Assembly (NCBI RefSeq): GCF_009730915.1
Contig: NC_052477.1
Location: forward strand, 1,364,001 to 1,428,000
Origin: Dioscorea cayenensis subsp. rotundata
Lineage: Eukaryota; Streptophyta; Magnoliopsida; Dioscoreales; Dioscoreaceae
DNA length: 64,000 bases
Direction of reading: 5' to 3'
Below, in pieces: positions 12,301-24,030 of the stretch. A program made the translations under genes and the position numbers. How positions within the stretch are numbered: the stretch's first letter is position 1; the number at the start of each line of letters is the position of its first letter. The notes under the pieces are model-generated. The model saw only the letters and a list, made by a program, of their open reading frames with translations. It did not search any database and had not been told where the DNA came from.

Positions 12301-13921
12301 TATATATATATAATAAATGTCATTTGCGGACATTTATAAAGAGAGATCTCTTTTAATAGGTTTTTCTAACATAGTAATTATTATTATTGATGAAATATCA
12401 TTTGCACTTTGATGATGTTTAAAATTATATATATAGCTTATCAAATAATTTTATATCCAAATATTATTTAAAGTTATAATTATTATATTTTCTTTGTAAT
12501 TAAAATATTAAAAAAATTATATTTTATTAAAAATACATAAGCATTTTCTTCTCACAATAACTATTTGGGGTTGGCTATGTAAATCCTATGATAATCTATC
12601 AATAATTACTGGTCATTTTAAATAATTCTCTCTCACTCAATTTTGGATAAATTTATTTTTTAATTAATCTTTTTCGATGATGTCTATTTCAACATTCTAA
12701 TTTTTATTATAGGCATCTATTTTCTTAATATATGAAATAATCATGAAAAAATATTAAATTTTCCCATATATAAATAAAAAAATATATTATTAGTATGTAT
12801 GTAGATATTTTATTTATATATTTATTCTCATAAATATGTTCCACTCATAACTTTAAATTATTATTGTAAAAAAAAAAAAAAAATTAGAATCCCCAACCTC
12901 TCACATATAAGAAAAATGCATTATTCCTGTAAATAAATAACTCAGCATATTTTGTTTAAAATAATTTACTAATTGTATTTTATCTGGATTAATTATTAAA
13001 ATATTTTTTAAAAATAATTAAATTATCATGGAAATTCTTTTAGCAACTTCCTCTTTATCCAATTCCACATGCACTGCCAAGTGGAGCCAAGTCATCTCAA
13101 CACAACCAACAATAGCCAAAAAGTGCACGTTTTAATAAATTAAATATATACATAGGCGCATCATATCACATCAACTACGTGACTATTGGATGTAAATCCA
13201 ACGATTATCTTTATTTTATATACAGTATTAAACTATATTAAATAATATTTAACAGTAATTAAATACAGTAAATAATGATAAATTTACATAATTTTATGTA
13301 TAAATAATAACTATTAAATCATCATTAATCAAATAAGTTAAACAACAATAAATTTACACAATTTTTTTTTACATAAATAACAACCGTTAGATATTATCAA
13401 ACATTTTTTTTTCAAAATAGTAACTCTATATATTTCATAGAAAGAGACCAGAAAAATGAATAATTTATAGGTATTATTTTTTTTAACTTTGTTATGTAAC
13501 TCTAGTGAAAATCAATTTTGACAGTTCATATTAATAAAAAATACTATTACGATCACGATCTAGCGGAGTTCAAATTAAATTACTATATATTACTATTTAT
13601 AAGTATAGTAAAACTGATACTGTTTCTATATATTATTGTGCAACCAAAATCAAATCCGTTGAATTTGAATTCAACGGTGGTGATATGAGAACGACGTATA
13701 ATCATATATATATATATATATATAATATACTATATTTATAGATATATATAATTACTAAATTTTAAGAGGTGGTAAATGTAAAAAAAACAGCTTCCTTTTT
13801 TTACGTTGGGGAAACGGGATACGAGAAGAGACAAAGCTCATCGTCTCCTCTTCTTCTCCCAAACCATTCGCAGATCCAAAACCCTAATTCCTCGATCGCC
13901 ATCGCCGACCTCGCTGCCCAA
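9372..13921. other. AT-rich intergenic region between LPEAT1 and the DUF789 gene
   Basis: No coding gene is supported in about 4.5 kb. Exon-like pieces with good splice signals occur near 9700-9773 and 10198-10282, possibly an extended or non-coding transcript, but they show no recognisable protein. From 11000 on, the DNA is very AT-rich with (TA)n tracts at about 10985-11002, 11395-11415, 11716-11735, 12294-12312 and 13707-13725. The phrase CCGTTGAATGGATTTTG and relatives recur near 12060-12130 and 13645-13680, hinting at scattered small MITE copies whose ends I could not define. The last part, ending at 13921, should hold the DUF789 gene promoter. Confidence 0.5.
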
Positions 13922-16900
13922 ATGGTCGTTGGAGGCTCGTCTTCGGCCCGCGTCCATGGCGTTGATCGATTCTACAATCCGCCGGCCATGAGGCGACAGC
14001 TTCTCCTCCAGCAACAGAAGCTTCAGGAGCAGCCGCCGGCGGCGCCGCAGCCGCAGAAGGCTGTGCGGCCCCGGACTAAGACTTCCGCGCCGGTGGTTGA
14101 AGTCCGAGAGGCGGAGAACCGTGCTGAGTCTGATGATTCATCGGCGAAGCCCTCGGCTTCAGGTTCTTCTTCTTCTTCTTCTTCTGCGTCTTCGACTTCG
14201 TCTTCTCCGTTGCCGCTTCCTCCTTCGCCCTGCTGGGAATCTGGAGCGGTTCCTTGAGTTCACTAGTCCCTCCGTTCCCGCACAGTACTTCTCTAAGGTT
14301 GGTTTTTAGGGCTTTTTTTAAAGCTATTTTCTTGAGTTTGGGGAAGTATTGATCGGTTTTGGTGCTTGCAGACGAGCGTGCGGGGGCCGGAGGAATCGTG
14401 ATGGAGGTGATTTGTGCCCTTTCTTCAACCTTGAAGATCTCTGGGAGTCGTTTGCGGAGTGGAGCGCTTATGGTGCTGGAGTGCCATTGGTGTTGAATGG
14501 CAGAGACTCTGTGGTTCAGTACTATGTGCCTTACTTGTCTGCTTTGCAGATTTATGTCGATTCATCAAGGTCAGCCTTGAGATCGAGGTATTGTTGATAG
14601 TATGTTGATCCATTTCTTAGCTTTGGGTTGTTTGCAGTTCTATCTGGAATTAGAAATGAATATCTTTAGGGCTAATGCATTTGTGTTTATTCTTTATCTA
14701 TAAAGAAGAGTTCTAATTTCTAATTGTGAAGTTTATGAATTGTAGTGTGTAACTTCATATGTGAAGGATCACAAGATGTGTTTGGAAGAGGACTTAGTCA
14801 GGGCTTTGTTACTTTAGTTCTTCTTCACTAGTAGTTTAGTACCTCAAATGTGAAAAGATTGAATTCCAGTGTGCTAATTCTGTCTCATTTGGGGTGTTTT
14901 TTCAAGGCCGAAGTCCGGATCTAGGATGAAGATCTCCTTCACATTGCATTTATTTCTAGCTTCACTGGTTGTTTTTGTCGTTAGCGCAGGTAGTTACTTT
15001 TGTATTTCCTCCAGGGATTGACACAAGGTGGGCTTCTGTTATTCTTTGTCATATTGTTCCATTCAAGAATGATGTTCCGATTTAATCACCCATTGCATTT
15101 GTAAGTAGTGTTAGTAGTTTTCTCAATGTCTAGTGACGAAGTTTGTTCTAATTGTGAAGTTTATGAAATGTAGAGTATAACTTCATATGTGAAAGATCAC
15201 AAGTTGTGTTTGGAAGAGGACTTAGCCAGGACTTTGTTACTTTAGCTCTTCACTAGTAGTCTGGTACCTCAAACGTGAGAAGATTGAATTCCAGTGTGCG
15301 AATTCTGTCTCATTCGGGCCGTTATTTCAAGGTCAAAGTCCGGATCTAGGATGAAGATCCCCTTCACATTGCATTTATTCTAGCTTCACTGGTTGTTTTT
15401 GTCGTTAGCGTAGGTAGTTAATTATTGTATTTCCTCCAGGGATTGGCACAAGTTGGGCTTCTGTTATTCTTTGTCATATTGTTCCATTCGAAAATTGATG
15501 TTCCATTTTAATCACCCATTACATTTGTAAGTAATGTTAGTAGTTTTCTCAATGTCTAGTGACGTAGTTTGTTCTAATTGTGAAGTTTATGGAATGTAGT
15601 GTATAACTTCATATGTGAAAGATCACAAGTTGTGTTTGGAAGAGGACTTAGCCAGGACTTTGTTACTTTAGTACTTCACTTGTAGTCTAGTACCTCAAAC
15701 ATGAGAAGATTGAATTCCAGACTAATGATTCTCACTTAGCCTCAAATTAAATCAGTAATAAGAAAATTAATTCTGATGAGAGAAAGGATGATAGTAGTAT
15801 TAGTCTCCTAACTGCTCTTTATCATATTAAGCTATACAACTCTTACAAACAAGATTTGCAATAAAGAAATCAGCTTGAAATTCTTAACATTTATCACACT
15901 CAAGTCAATGTTATCATTTACCAAATTATCTCTACCAAAACTTGATATGCAGATTCAATTCTATTTATTATTCCATTGTGCTAATTCTGTCTCATTTGGG
16001 GTGTTATTTCAAGGTCAAAGTCTGGATCTAGGGTGAAGATCTCCTTCACATTGCATTTATTCTAGCTTCACTGGTTGTTTTTGTCGTTAGCGTAGGTGGT
16101 CAATTATTGTATTTCCTCCAGGGATTGGCACGAGGTGGGCTTCTATTATTCTGTCTTATTGTTCCATTCAAAATGATGTTCCATTTTAATCACCCAATAC
16201 ATCTGTAAGTAGTGTTGGTAGTTTTCTCAATGTCTAGTGACGTAAGTTTGCGAACGTTTACCTTTTCTGTTTGTTAACCGGTAGAGGCATAAGATTTCCA
16301 ATAAGCAGGAGCTTCATTTTGAAGTGGTTGTGCCTTACGTCAGTTTAGAACTTGGAAACACCATTTGGTATTGATGTTGAGAACTATGATTTATTATTTC
16401 TGTTGCCTGGAAAATTAAATCTCGTTCATATTGGACTTTTTTAATATTTAACAACTAAATTTTAAGGAGGTTTGTGCTTTGGGTCTCTCATGTGATCCCA
16501 ACTACCACAATGGGGAGTAGTTTTTGTTTGCCACTGACACACACACTTTTCTAATTCACATATAAACCTTTTTGAAATGATGCATACTGTAGATTGTTAT
16601 CTCAAACATTGTAACCTTGTTTATCATTATCCAACTATGTATGTTACACCTAGTGTTAAAATTTTTAGAATGATTTAGGACATGGAACTAGCAATGGAAG
16701 CCAAGAAATCAATTTATTGTTTTTACATATATGATGTTTAAGAAAAAAATTCGTGTGAGATATTAAAAATGATTTGTTATGGTTGCAACTGTAGTCATTA
16801 CCTTTTTTGGCTGATGTTCTAAATATGTTGAGTACAACTGGATTCTCATATTGAAGCCTTTTGAAAATGTAGCTAATGACAGCCCTGTGTATGATTAGAT

Positions 16901-18798
16901 GTGTTTAATAAATTTGATATCAAATTCTCTTCTTGTGTGATCTAATTTGCTATTTTTGCTTCTGACATTTATGAGCACTCATTTTACCCACTCTCCTAAT
17001 TGTCATATGTACACTTATGGTTTTAGAATCTTATACATCACAGTTATGTTGCTATGATATCTCACATCATCAAAATTTCTAATGTCGGTCGTGATTTGGA
17101 CCACACTAGAACCTTTAACAAGCTGAGCTTGAGCAAGCATGCCTTGCTCCAGCTCAGCTTGAATCCATATTTCCCCCAGATTGAGTTTGGCTTAAATTCA
17201 ATCTGAGCCTGAGCTAAGAACAGAATTTTTGTTTCTACGTTGGGAAATGATCCTAGGATCATCAAATCAGTATCCAATCTTTTAAATACATACTCCAACC
17301 TGCATAGCCAACATAATTTCATGGTGAAAAGAAGGTACATGTTATATGTTGTACATTTTGTATAATATCTGCCAACTAAGCTATTCTGATACAATGTCCA
17401 ACAAGCCAGTCTGTGCTTGAGCTTGGCTTGAAATCAATATCTGGCTTAAAAATCAAGCTTGAGCTCAGTTTGACTGATGCCACGAGCTGCTTTTTCATTT
17501 AATAGCCTTAATCGTGCCAGCATGGGATTGCTTCCTCTCTTGTGTTTAAATTATTATTGTATGATATATGATGATTCAGATATAATGATTTAAGTCTGGC
17601 CAAAGTCTGTGGAAATATGGGCACCCTTGGATAATTTAACCCTGTGAAACTCTTATCAACATGAGCAAGAAGCTGTTTGCTTAATCTTGCATTACTTTCA
17701 GGCACTAACACTGTTGACTCTCTTGTGTGTGCTGAAGGTGCCCTGGTGAGGAAAGTGTTGGTGACATTGGCCAGGGTACAAGCAGTGATGGAAGTGAGGG
17801 TGATGCCAACCAATTCTCAAGACAGAAAAGAGATTGTCCTGCAAATGATACTGAGATTTCCAACCAACCAGAACGACCAATATTCGAGTATTTGGAGCGA
17901 GATCCACCCTATGGAAGAGAACCATTAGCTGACAAGGCGAGTTTGGTGCTAGTTTGGTTTTTATGAAGGCTAGAGTACATATTGTCCTTCACAATCATTT
18001 ACACTTGCATATTTTTGCAGATTTCATCTCTTGCTACTAGATTTCCTGATTTAAAGACATATAGAAGCTGTGATCTGCGTCCTTCCAGTTGGATCTCTGT
18101 AGCTTGGTATGCACACTATGCTTCCATTGCCATGTAGATGGTTCTCATATATTCAGGAAAAGATAAGTTCATAAGTGGGTGGCTCTTTTGAGACCCACTT
18201 GAAAATCTAAAGATCTATTGGTTGATTATTAGTGTCATTTCTTGATATGTTTGACTTGCTTTGTGATCCTTCTCCATTTTTCATGCCCTAGTTGTGCTAA
18301 TCTATTTTTACAAATTATTTGATATCCAATGCAGGTACCCTATATATAGGATTCCGATAGGGCCCACATTGCGCGATTTGGATGCTTGTTTCTTGACCTT
18401 CCATTTGCTGGCCACACCTATTAAAAGTAAAGACATTCACATCTGTACATTTGAACACTTTGAATATCAGTCTCACAGAAACAATAATGTGATCCATCAC
18501 AGTATATAATCTGAATGTTTCAAATGGTTTTACATGGGCAGGTAACAGCAGTGGCCATAACGAGGATCGTCCTTCATCTAGCACAAGGAAGTCCGGCGGT
18601 GCCAATGGAATGTCAACAAAGCTGCATTTACCCGTATTTGGGCTGGCTTCATACAAGTTTAAGGGTTCTATTTGGACTTCAGACAGCGACGATGAGCAGC
18701 AACAAGTGACATCGCTACAAGAAACTGCAGATAAATGGCTTCGCGATCGACAGGTGAATCACCCAGACTTTCGCTTTTTCGCATCCCATTTGAGATGA
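13922..18798 (+). CDS. DUF789 family protein (two one-base frameshifts in exons 1 and 2)
   Basis: A plant protein of the DUF789 family, whose biochemical role is not known to me. Coding exons: 13922-14297, 14372-14587, 17738-17936, 18021-18106, 18335-18426, 18542-18798. Two single-base corrections give 407 residues. Family features: [13 protein letters not shown] near the N-terminus, a Gln/Pro- and Ser-rich linker, NLERFLE and [10 protein letters not shown] at about 105-125, [20 protein letters not shown] and [19 protein letters not shown] in exon 2, [18 protein letters not shown] in exon 3, [20 protein letters not shown] across exons 4-5, and a basic/acidic C-terminus ending FFASHLR. The frame needs one base removed near the CCC at 14228-14230 and one near the G5 run at 14382-14386. 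Intron 3 (17937-18020) starts with GC rather than GT. Exon 2 could alternatively end at 14569 in the same phase. Intron 2 is about 3.15 kb and full of repeats. Confidence 0.85.
14709..16255. repeat. Tandem array of a ~430-bp unit inside DUF789 intron 2
   Basis: Three imperfect copies begin at about 14709, 15146 and 15571, at the phrase GTTCTAATTGTGAAGTTTATG or a close variant. Shared landmarks in order are AACTTCATATGTGAAAGATC, TTGGAAGAGGACTTAG, GAAGATTGAATTCCAG, TTCAAGGTCAAAGTC, CTTCACATTGCATTTA, TCGTTAGCGTAGGT and TCAATGTCTAGTGACG. Copies differ by scattered point changes, so this is a moderately recent local triplication. The third copy is split by an insertion at about 15721-15977. No frame stays open across units. 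Confidence 0.85.
15721..15977. mobile_element. ~255-bp insertion interrupting the third tandem repeat copy
   Basis: In the other copies the phrase ATTCCAGTGTGCTAATT is continuous. Here it is split: the left side ends ATTCCAG at 15720 and the right side resumes after ATTCCAT at about 15977. The repeated ATTCCA gives a candidate 6-bp target duplication. The inserted DNA is AT-rich, shows no terminal inverted repeats and no poly(A) tail, and is not coding. It may be a fragment of an LTR or another non-autonomous element. Confidence 0.5.
17090..17500. repeat. GAGCTTGAGC-rich dispersed repeat in DUF789 intron 2
   Basis: The sequence is rich in GAGCTTGAGC, CAGCTCAGCTTGA and GCTTGGCTTGA phrases in both orientations, a composition seen in plant hAT-like and related non-autonomous elements. 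The ends are not defined. It resembles in style, but is not the same as, the clearer element at 19195-19715. Confidence 0.4.
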
Positions 18799-19003
18799 CA
18801 GCCTCTATTTGTGGGTTATGCATTGAGGGAAAAAAAAACAAGTTGTTTGAGAATAGATTGAGAGTAGAGGGATATTTCTGATATAGATATAGCATGTTTA
18901 AAAAGAAAGAAAAAAACAGTGAAAGAAAGATGAGAGAGTGAATATGCTGCCATTGTATTTTTCATGTGCTGGATTATGGTAACTCATATATCTTTATATA
19001 CAG

Positions 19004-19054
<51 letters not shown>

Positions 19055-19194
19055 CCAGTGCTGTGATGATGATGAATATATGTTGTTTACCCAATTGTGA
19101 AATTATCAGTTTGAATGTTTAAAATTGCATATTTTTCGTTGTCTTTCTGAATGTGATCATATATTAACTAGTAAAGCTGCTTTTCCCATAAGAT
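18799..19194. other. 3' region of the DUF789 gene with TA/GT microsatellite
   Basis: This is the likely 3' UTR and downstream flank. A compound microsatellite, (TA)n followed by about 17 GT units, occupies about 19005-19054. No other gene is seen. Confidence 0.6.
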
Positions 19195-19715
19195 TAGGGC
19201 TGCAAATGAAGCAAGGCGCTCGCAAGCTACTCGAGTCTCGGTTCAAAAAAAGCTTGTTTATTAAGCAAATGGACCGAGCTCGAGCTCTTGATTTTCGAGC
19301 TTGAGTAAATAATCGAGTCGAGCTCAAGTTTCACACTACTCGACTCGTTAAGTCTCGTGTGAAACTCAGTATTGTATCATATAATATTATAGTAATTTAA
19401 ACATATTTTAAATCGTAGGTATGGTATAGTGATTAAAAATACTGTAATGCATGTATTGTATCTGTATTATTATATAATTTGCACTGTAGTTATTATACTA
19501 TAGCAACCCACCTACCTGAGCAGAGCTTTAGTTTGATATTTCCTTAGCGAGCTTGACTCGAGCCGAGCTTTGAGTTTGATACTTTCCTTAGCGAGTCGAG
19601 CTCGAGTTTAACAAAGGAAGTTTGAAATAGACTCGGCTCAAGCTCGAGCTTGGTTTAGATAGTATTGAGCTAAGTTTGAACATCACAAAGTTTGGTTTAG
19701 TTCGATTGCAGCCTA
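19195..19715. mobile_element. Non-autonomous hAT-like element with GCTCGAG-rich interior
   Basis: The left end TAGGGCTGCAAATGAA (19195-19210) and the right end, read in reverse complement as TAGGCTGCAATCGAA, form short imperfect terminal inverted repeats. The interior has many GAGCTCGAGC, CGAGTCGAGCTC and GACTCGAGCC phrases in both orientations, typical of a widespread class of plant elements with this composition. I could not find a clear 8-bp target duplication, so the hAT assignment is tentative. It contains no coding capacity. Confidence 0.55.
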
Positions 19716-20607
19716 TGATAGGATTAATTTTATCACACACGCTCATACGCATACAGATATATCTGGTTTTTTAGCTTAGGTGTAATCTTTTCTATATTTA
19801 TCAAAATAATTTTAGAGCTATTTTATCAAATATTTAATTAACATCTTGTCTTAATTGGACACTAAAACATGTTTATAAAAGAATTCAATAATATTTTTCT
19901 TTAAATATGAAGATTTTTTTAGGTTTATTATTTGATAACTCTGAAATCACGTGATAAATATATCAAAATCTTATAATAAAAAAAACAAATGTTATTAGAC
20001 CGCGTGCTTCATTCATTATGTCAGCAAACTTATCAGATAGTGTGTGTTTCCTAGGCGGCATTGAATTGTGAGATGACTTTTTTGACCCTCGATATTATTA
20101 TATTACTATGTGTGTCTCTGAGATTTGTGTAAGAATATACCCATATAATAATATTTATATATGATTAAAAAATTTTAAAAATTACGTTGCCAAATATAAT
20201 TTTTAGACATTTATTAATTTATAAAAGAAAATTCCGATATTTGTGGAGGACATGTACTGTATTTGCGTGGGAGAAAAAAATTAAAAAAATAAAAAATAAA
20301 AATAATCAAATCTCTCGCTATCAATTATTTGTCATGTGATATATTTCTCATAATAATAATATATCATAATATAGATTTAAATGTGTTTTTTTGCACAAAT
20401 ATAGTTTATATTTCCCCAGTGCAGATATATCCAAAACAAACGTACAAAATCCAGCATCTATTATATCCAAATCCAAACCTCCCTTATTTTGTCTTTTTGT
20501 TGCTTCACTTATCGCCTAAGTCTTCAACACTACTACATAACAAATAAATGTATACATATATACATAAAAAAACTTAAAAACACAGAAGTCATCTTCTCCG
20601 TGAGAAT

Positions 20608-20821
20608 ATCAACCTCATTACCAATGACTTTTGCGTCAATTGATATCAGGTCTTTTACGTAAAGTATTTATTTTAAAAAAACTCAGTGATCAAATCTCAT
20701 GTTTTGCGTGAGGTGAAAGTACATGGGTCGACGTTGAGCCTTACTCTCTACACGTTCCCGTCCTTGGGTTATAGTGCTGGTTGTCTTTCTCAAAAAAAAA
20801 AAAAACATCAATCTCGTCATA
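20608..20821 (+). mobile_element. Probable SINE with A-tail
   Basis: The body runs from about 20621 to an A run at 20792-20805. Inside, TTGATATCAGGTC resembles an A-box and GATCAAATCTC, about 45 bases on, resembles a B-box. Flanks ATCAACCTCATTA (20608-20620) and ATCAATCTCGTCATA (20807-20821) look like a diverged target duplication. It is on the opposite strand to, and not obviously the same family as, the SINE at 3288-3511. Confidence 0.55.
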
Positions 20822-21244
20822 GCACAAGCACAGATAAAAATATATATAGTTATTAGAGATTTTTATTTATAATGGCTTGATGATGATCCAACAGCTATTA
20901 TTTATATAAACACCGTACAAATTTATTATACATAATTATTATATAATATTATATAATATTATACATAAATAAATTTGATGAATAATAATCCAATAATTAA
21001 TGTGAAAGTCCTTCCATTTTAAATTTAATTAAATTTAAAGATGTCCCCAGCTCATGGATACTCATATATGTATATATACAAGGTTTGCTTATGCTACCAA
21101 GTTTTGTTTTTTGTCTTTATTTAAATCAAAGTTATGTGGGCCCCCATCACGCCTTCATACAAGTTGCAGAAAGCTTCCGTGGCATATGCCTCCAAATCCA
21201 ATGCCATTTGTAATAATAATAATAATAATAATAATTGTTTATAA

Positions 21245-21281
<37 letters not shown>

Positions 21282-21590
21282 TCTCTCTCTCTCTCTATAT
21301 ATATATATATGATATATCTAAATTACTCTTATTTGTCTGTCTCTCTCTATCTCTAATAGCGAGCCTTCCCTGCCGCCTTCAACTCCGCCACCGCTCACCG
21401 GCCCTCCTTCATCCCTAAGCAACCACTTCTTTCTTTCTTTCTTACCCTTTTTATAAATCTCCACACCATCTCCTTCATTCATACATCCACACATACATAC
21501 CATCATCATCTTCATCTTCTTCTTGGTTCTTTGTTGTTGTTGTTGTTAATTTCTTCTTGGTATTGTTATTGTTATTGTTATTCAATAATA
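20822..21590. promoter_or_regulatory. Upstream region of the DOG1-family gene, with microsatellites
   Basis: Directly upstream of the DOG1-family start codon lie an (AAT)n tract in two blocks at about 21210-21280, a CT/TA tract at about 21281-21311, a CT-rich leader, and (TTG)n/(TTATTG)n tracts at about 21531-21580. CT-rich leaders are common in plant 5' UTRs. The TA run at 21296-21310 could serve as a TATA region, roughly 280 bases before the ATG; this is inference. 19716-20607 shows only AT-rich DNA. Confidence 0.4.
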
Positions 21591-22250
21591 ATGGAATCAT
21601 ACTACCCAGCATGGATATCACGCCAAGAACAACTCCTAGGCGAGCTTCTCTCAATCAACCGCGATGACATCCCCGCTCAACGTGCCCTAATCTCACGCGT
21701 CCTCGCTCACTACCATGAATACTACGCCCAAAAATCCCGCACTGATGTCCTTCTCCTCTTCTCCGCCCCATGGCTAACCCCACTAGAACGCACCTTTATC
21801 TGGGCCACTGGTTGGCGTCCTTCCTTAGCTTTCCGTCTTCTCCCTCGCGCCATCACTCACCCACTCACCCCTGCTCAATCCCCTGCCGTCGATGAGCTCA
21901 GACGTCTAACGGTGGCTCGAGAGAAGGAGGTTGAGGATGGGTTGGCTAAGGTTCAAGAGGCCGTGGCGTCAACGGCGATGTTGAGGTTGGCGAGAGGAGA
22001 GAGAAGAAGAACAACATCAGGAGGAGGAGGAGGAGGTGAAGGTGAAGGGGGTTCTTCTTCGTCTGGGAATGCGGCGCAGTTGTTGTTGGCCGAGCTGGAT
22101 GCGCTTGTCTCGGCCGCTGATGCGCTGCGCGCTGACACCGTCACGAGCTTGGTCGAGATTTTGAGCGTTGAACAAACCGTGGATTTTCTCGCCGCTGCTG
22201 CCAGTCTTCATCTTCAAATCAGGCTCAAGTTTTTTTCCTCTTCTACTTAG
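21591..22250 (+). CDS. DOG1-domain protein (DOG1-like 4 type)
   Basis: A 219-residue intronless protein with a DOG1 (seed dormancy/TGA-type) domain over most of its length. DOG1-family proteins act in seed maturation and dormancy signalling; the exact role of this member is inferred only from family. The conserved N-terminal motif is MESYYPAWISRQEQLLGELL in style. The most diagnostic block is at 61-84, beginning WLTPLERTFIWATGW, followed by the helix around 101-128. A Gly/Ser/Glu-rich spacer (143-159) separates this from the C-terminal helices (161-212, with LVEILSVEQTVDFLAAA). There is no bZIP region, so it is not a full TGA factor. The ATG at 21591 is chosen because upstream codons in frame are only the TTG/TTA leader repeat. 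GC content is high, as in the other single-exon genes here. Confidence 0.88.
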   Translation: MESYYPAWISRQEQLLGELLSINRDDIPAQRALISRVLAHYHEYYAQKSRTDVLLLFSAPWLTPLERTFIWATGWRPSLAFRLLPRAITHPLTPAQSPAVDELRRLTVAREKEVEDGLAKVQEAVASTAMLRLARGERRRTTSGGGGGGEGEGGSSSSGNAAQLLLAELDALVSAADALRADTVTSLVEILSVEQTVDFLAAAASLHLQIRLKFFSSST

Positions 22251-24030
22251 AATTAGAATTCTTTCTTTCACTACTAGTGTTTCTTTGTTGTATAACTTTG
22301 GAGTAGTAGTTATCACTTTAGTTGTTGTAGTTGTAAGTGGTTTGGATTTTTACTAGTAGTGTTTGTTTGTTGTAGACTTTAGAGTGGTAGTAGTAGTAGT
22401 AGTTGGTTCACTTGGTTGTGGTAGTAATCAATGGTGGGTTGTTGTTGTTGTTGTTGTTGGAGTAACGTTGTTGATGGTGAAATGCTTTACAAGTCAGCGA
22501 AAAAGGGCTAGATAGACAAGGGGTATTAGTAAATAGTGTTACTTTGCATGCAATCTCAATAATGATAAATGGTTTCCAATACACTATTTTGCATTTTGCA
22601 CATTGAGAATGGACAATGGATTGAGTGGGGAGCAATTGATTGGTCTTGCTTGAAAAGTTGGAGATTTTTAATGGAAGATGCTGTTGAGCTAATTTTTTTG
22701 TGAGAATGACATGTGACTTAAAATTAGTATGAGGGGTGGAATTGAAGGAGAATTGCTGCTGCTGCTGATGCTGCTGTTGTTGCTGTTGTTACATTATCCT
22801 GTCTGTTCTACAAACACTACATTGGATCAAAATTAATATTTAGCCAGTCTCTGGGAAAAAAGGTTGCATGGCTGCGTGGTTGGGTTTATGAGCTTCCTCT
22901 TGAAGATGTATACTGGTTTCTGTTCTCCCTGATAAGCTCCCTGCATTTATAACAGATGTGAATATCAATAGTAGCCAATGATCATCATAAAATTCACCAA
23001 ATTATTGAGAAGAAAAAACACAAGTATTACACTAATCTCCAACTTCCATGCATTCTACAGGGGCAAGTAAAAAAACAGTGTGAAACTCAACAAGGAGCAT
23101 ATAGCGATAATTTAACATATCCAATTCTCCATCAGCTAGTCTCGCAATCTAGTGACTAATTCTTTTGGGGTGAAATTGTTCTACCAAAACATTGAGGTTA
23201 TAGCTTGAAAGAATAATAATTCTAGCCATCGTTCGCCATTTTTATTAAATTCAAATGGTGGTACTTCATCTGTCAGTAACTTAATTCCTAAATACAGCAG
23301 TGTGGAACATTGATTTGAATATCTTATGACATCCTAGGAAAAAAAAAACCACAGATTTTGACACAACATTCCACCAATACACTTGAAAAAAATAAAAAAA
23401 GAACAAATTGAAAATGAGTTGATGATGATTTGCAATTCTTGAGCAAGCCAATACATCCAATAGCACAGTTGCTACATCACTATTCCGTGTATAAGAAGTG
23501 AACTAAGAGCATCTTTTAGAAAGAATTGTCATCTGTTACACTAGGAGAGCGTGCACACAAACTATTTCTTTCTATTGTGCAGATGGTATATCCTGATCCA
23601 CAATTAAGATTCCTCAGGACCAACTCCCTTAATAAAATAAACAAATGCCATTTAGCTGCCTATGTTCCTTTCTCTCCTCAAGCATATTATCAATGATATG
23701 ATTCAACAACCAGCAATGCTAGTGGGTTTAAATGATTGACACCCTAATACACCACCCCAAAAAAAAAATTAGCTTCATAGTGACAATGTTTAGTATCAAG
23801 ATGCAATCTTTGATCAGAATGACAGGAATACTTGGAAGAAGCAAGGAAATGAAAATGCCAAGAAAGTTTAGATGAAGCTACTTGCAGAATAAACGGAAAT
23901 GCTCAATATGACAGATTAAATATCAGTATAAGGTCAAGATAAATGGCCATACCTCCCAATGTCCTTGAGATTAATCTCCAACCAACATGATTTGCAAAAA
24001 GTGAAACATTTAATGAGCACAAGAAGTTTA
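22251..24030. other. Intergenic stretch between the convergent DOG1-like and MED19 genes
   Basis: This holds the 3' UTRs of two convergent genes. Simple repeats are (TAG)n at about 22388-22402, (GTT)n at 22439-22458 and (TGC)n at about 22757-22792. No additional coding frame is convincing. Confidence 0.5.
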
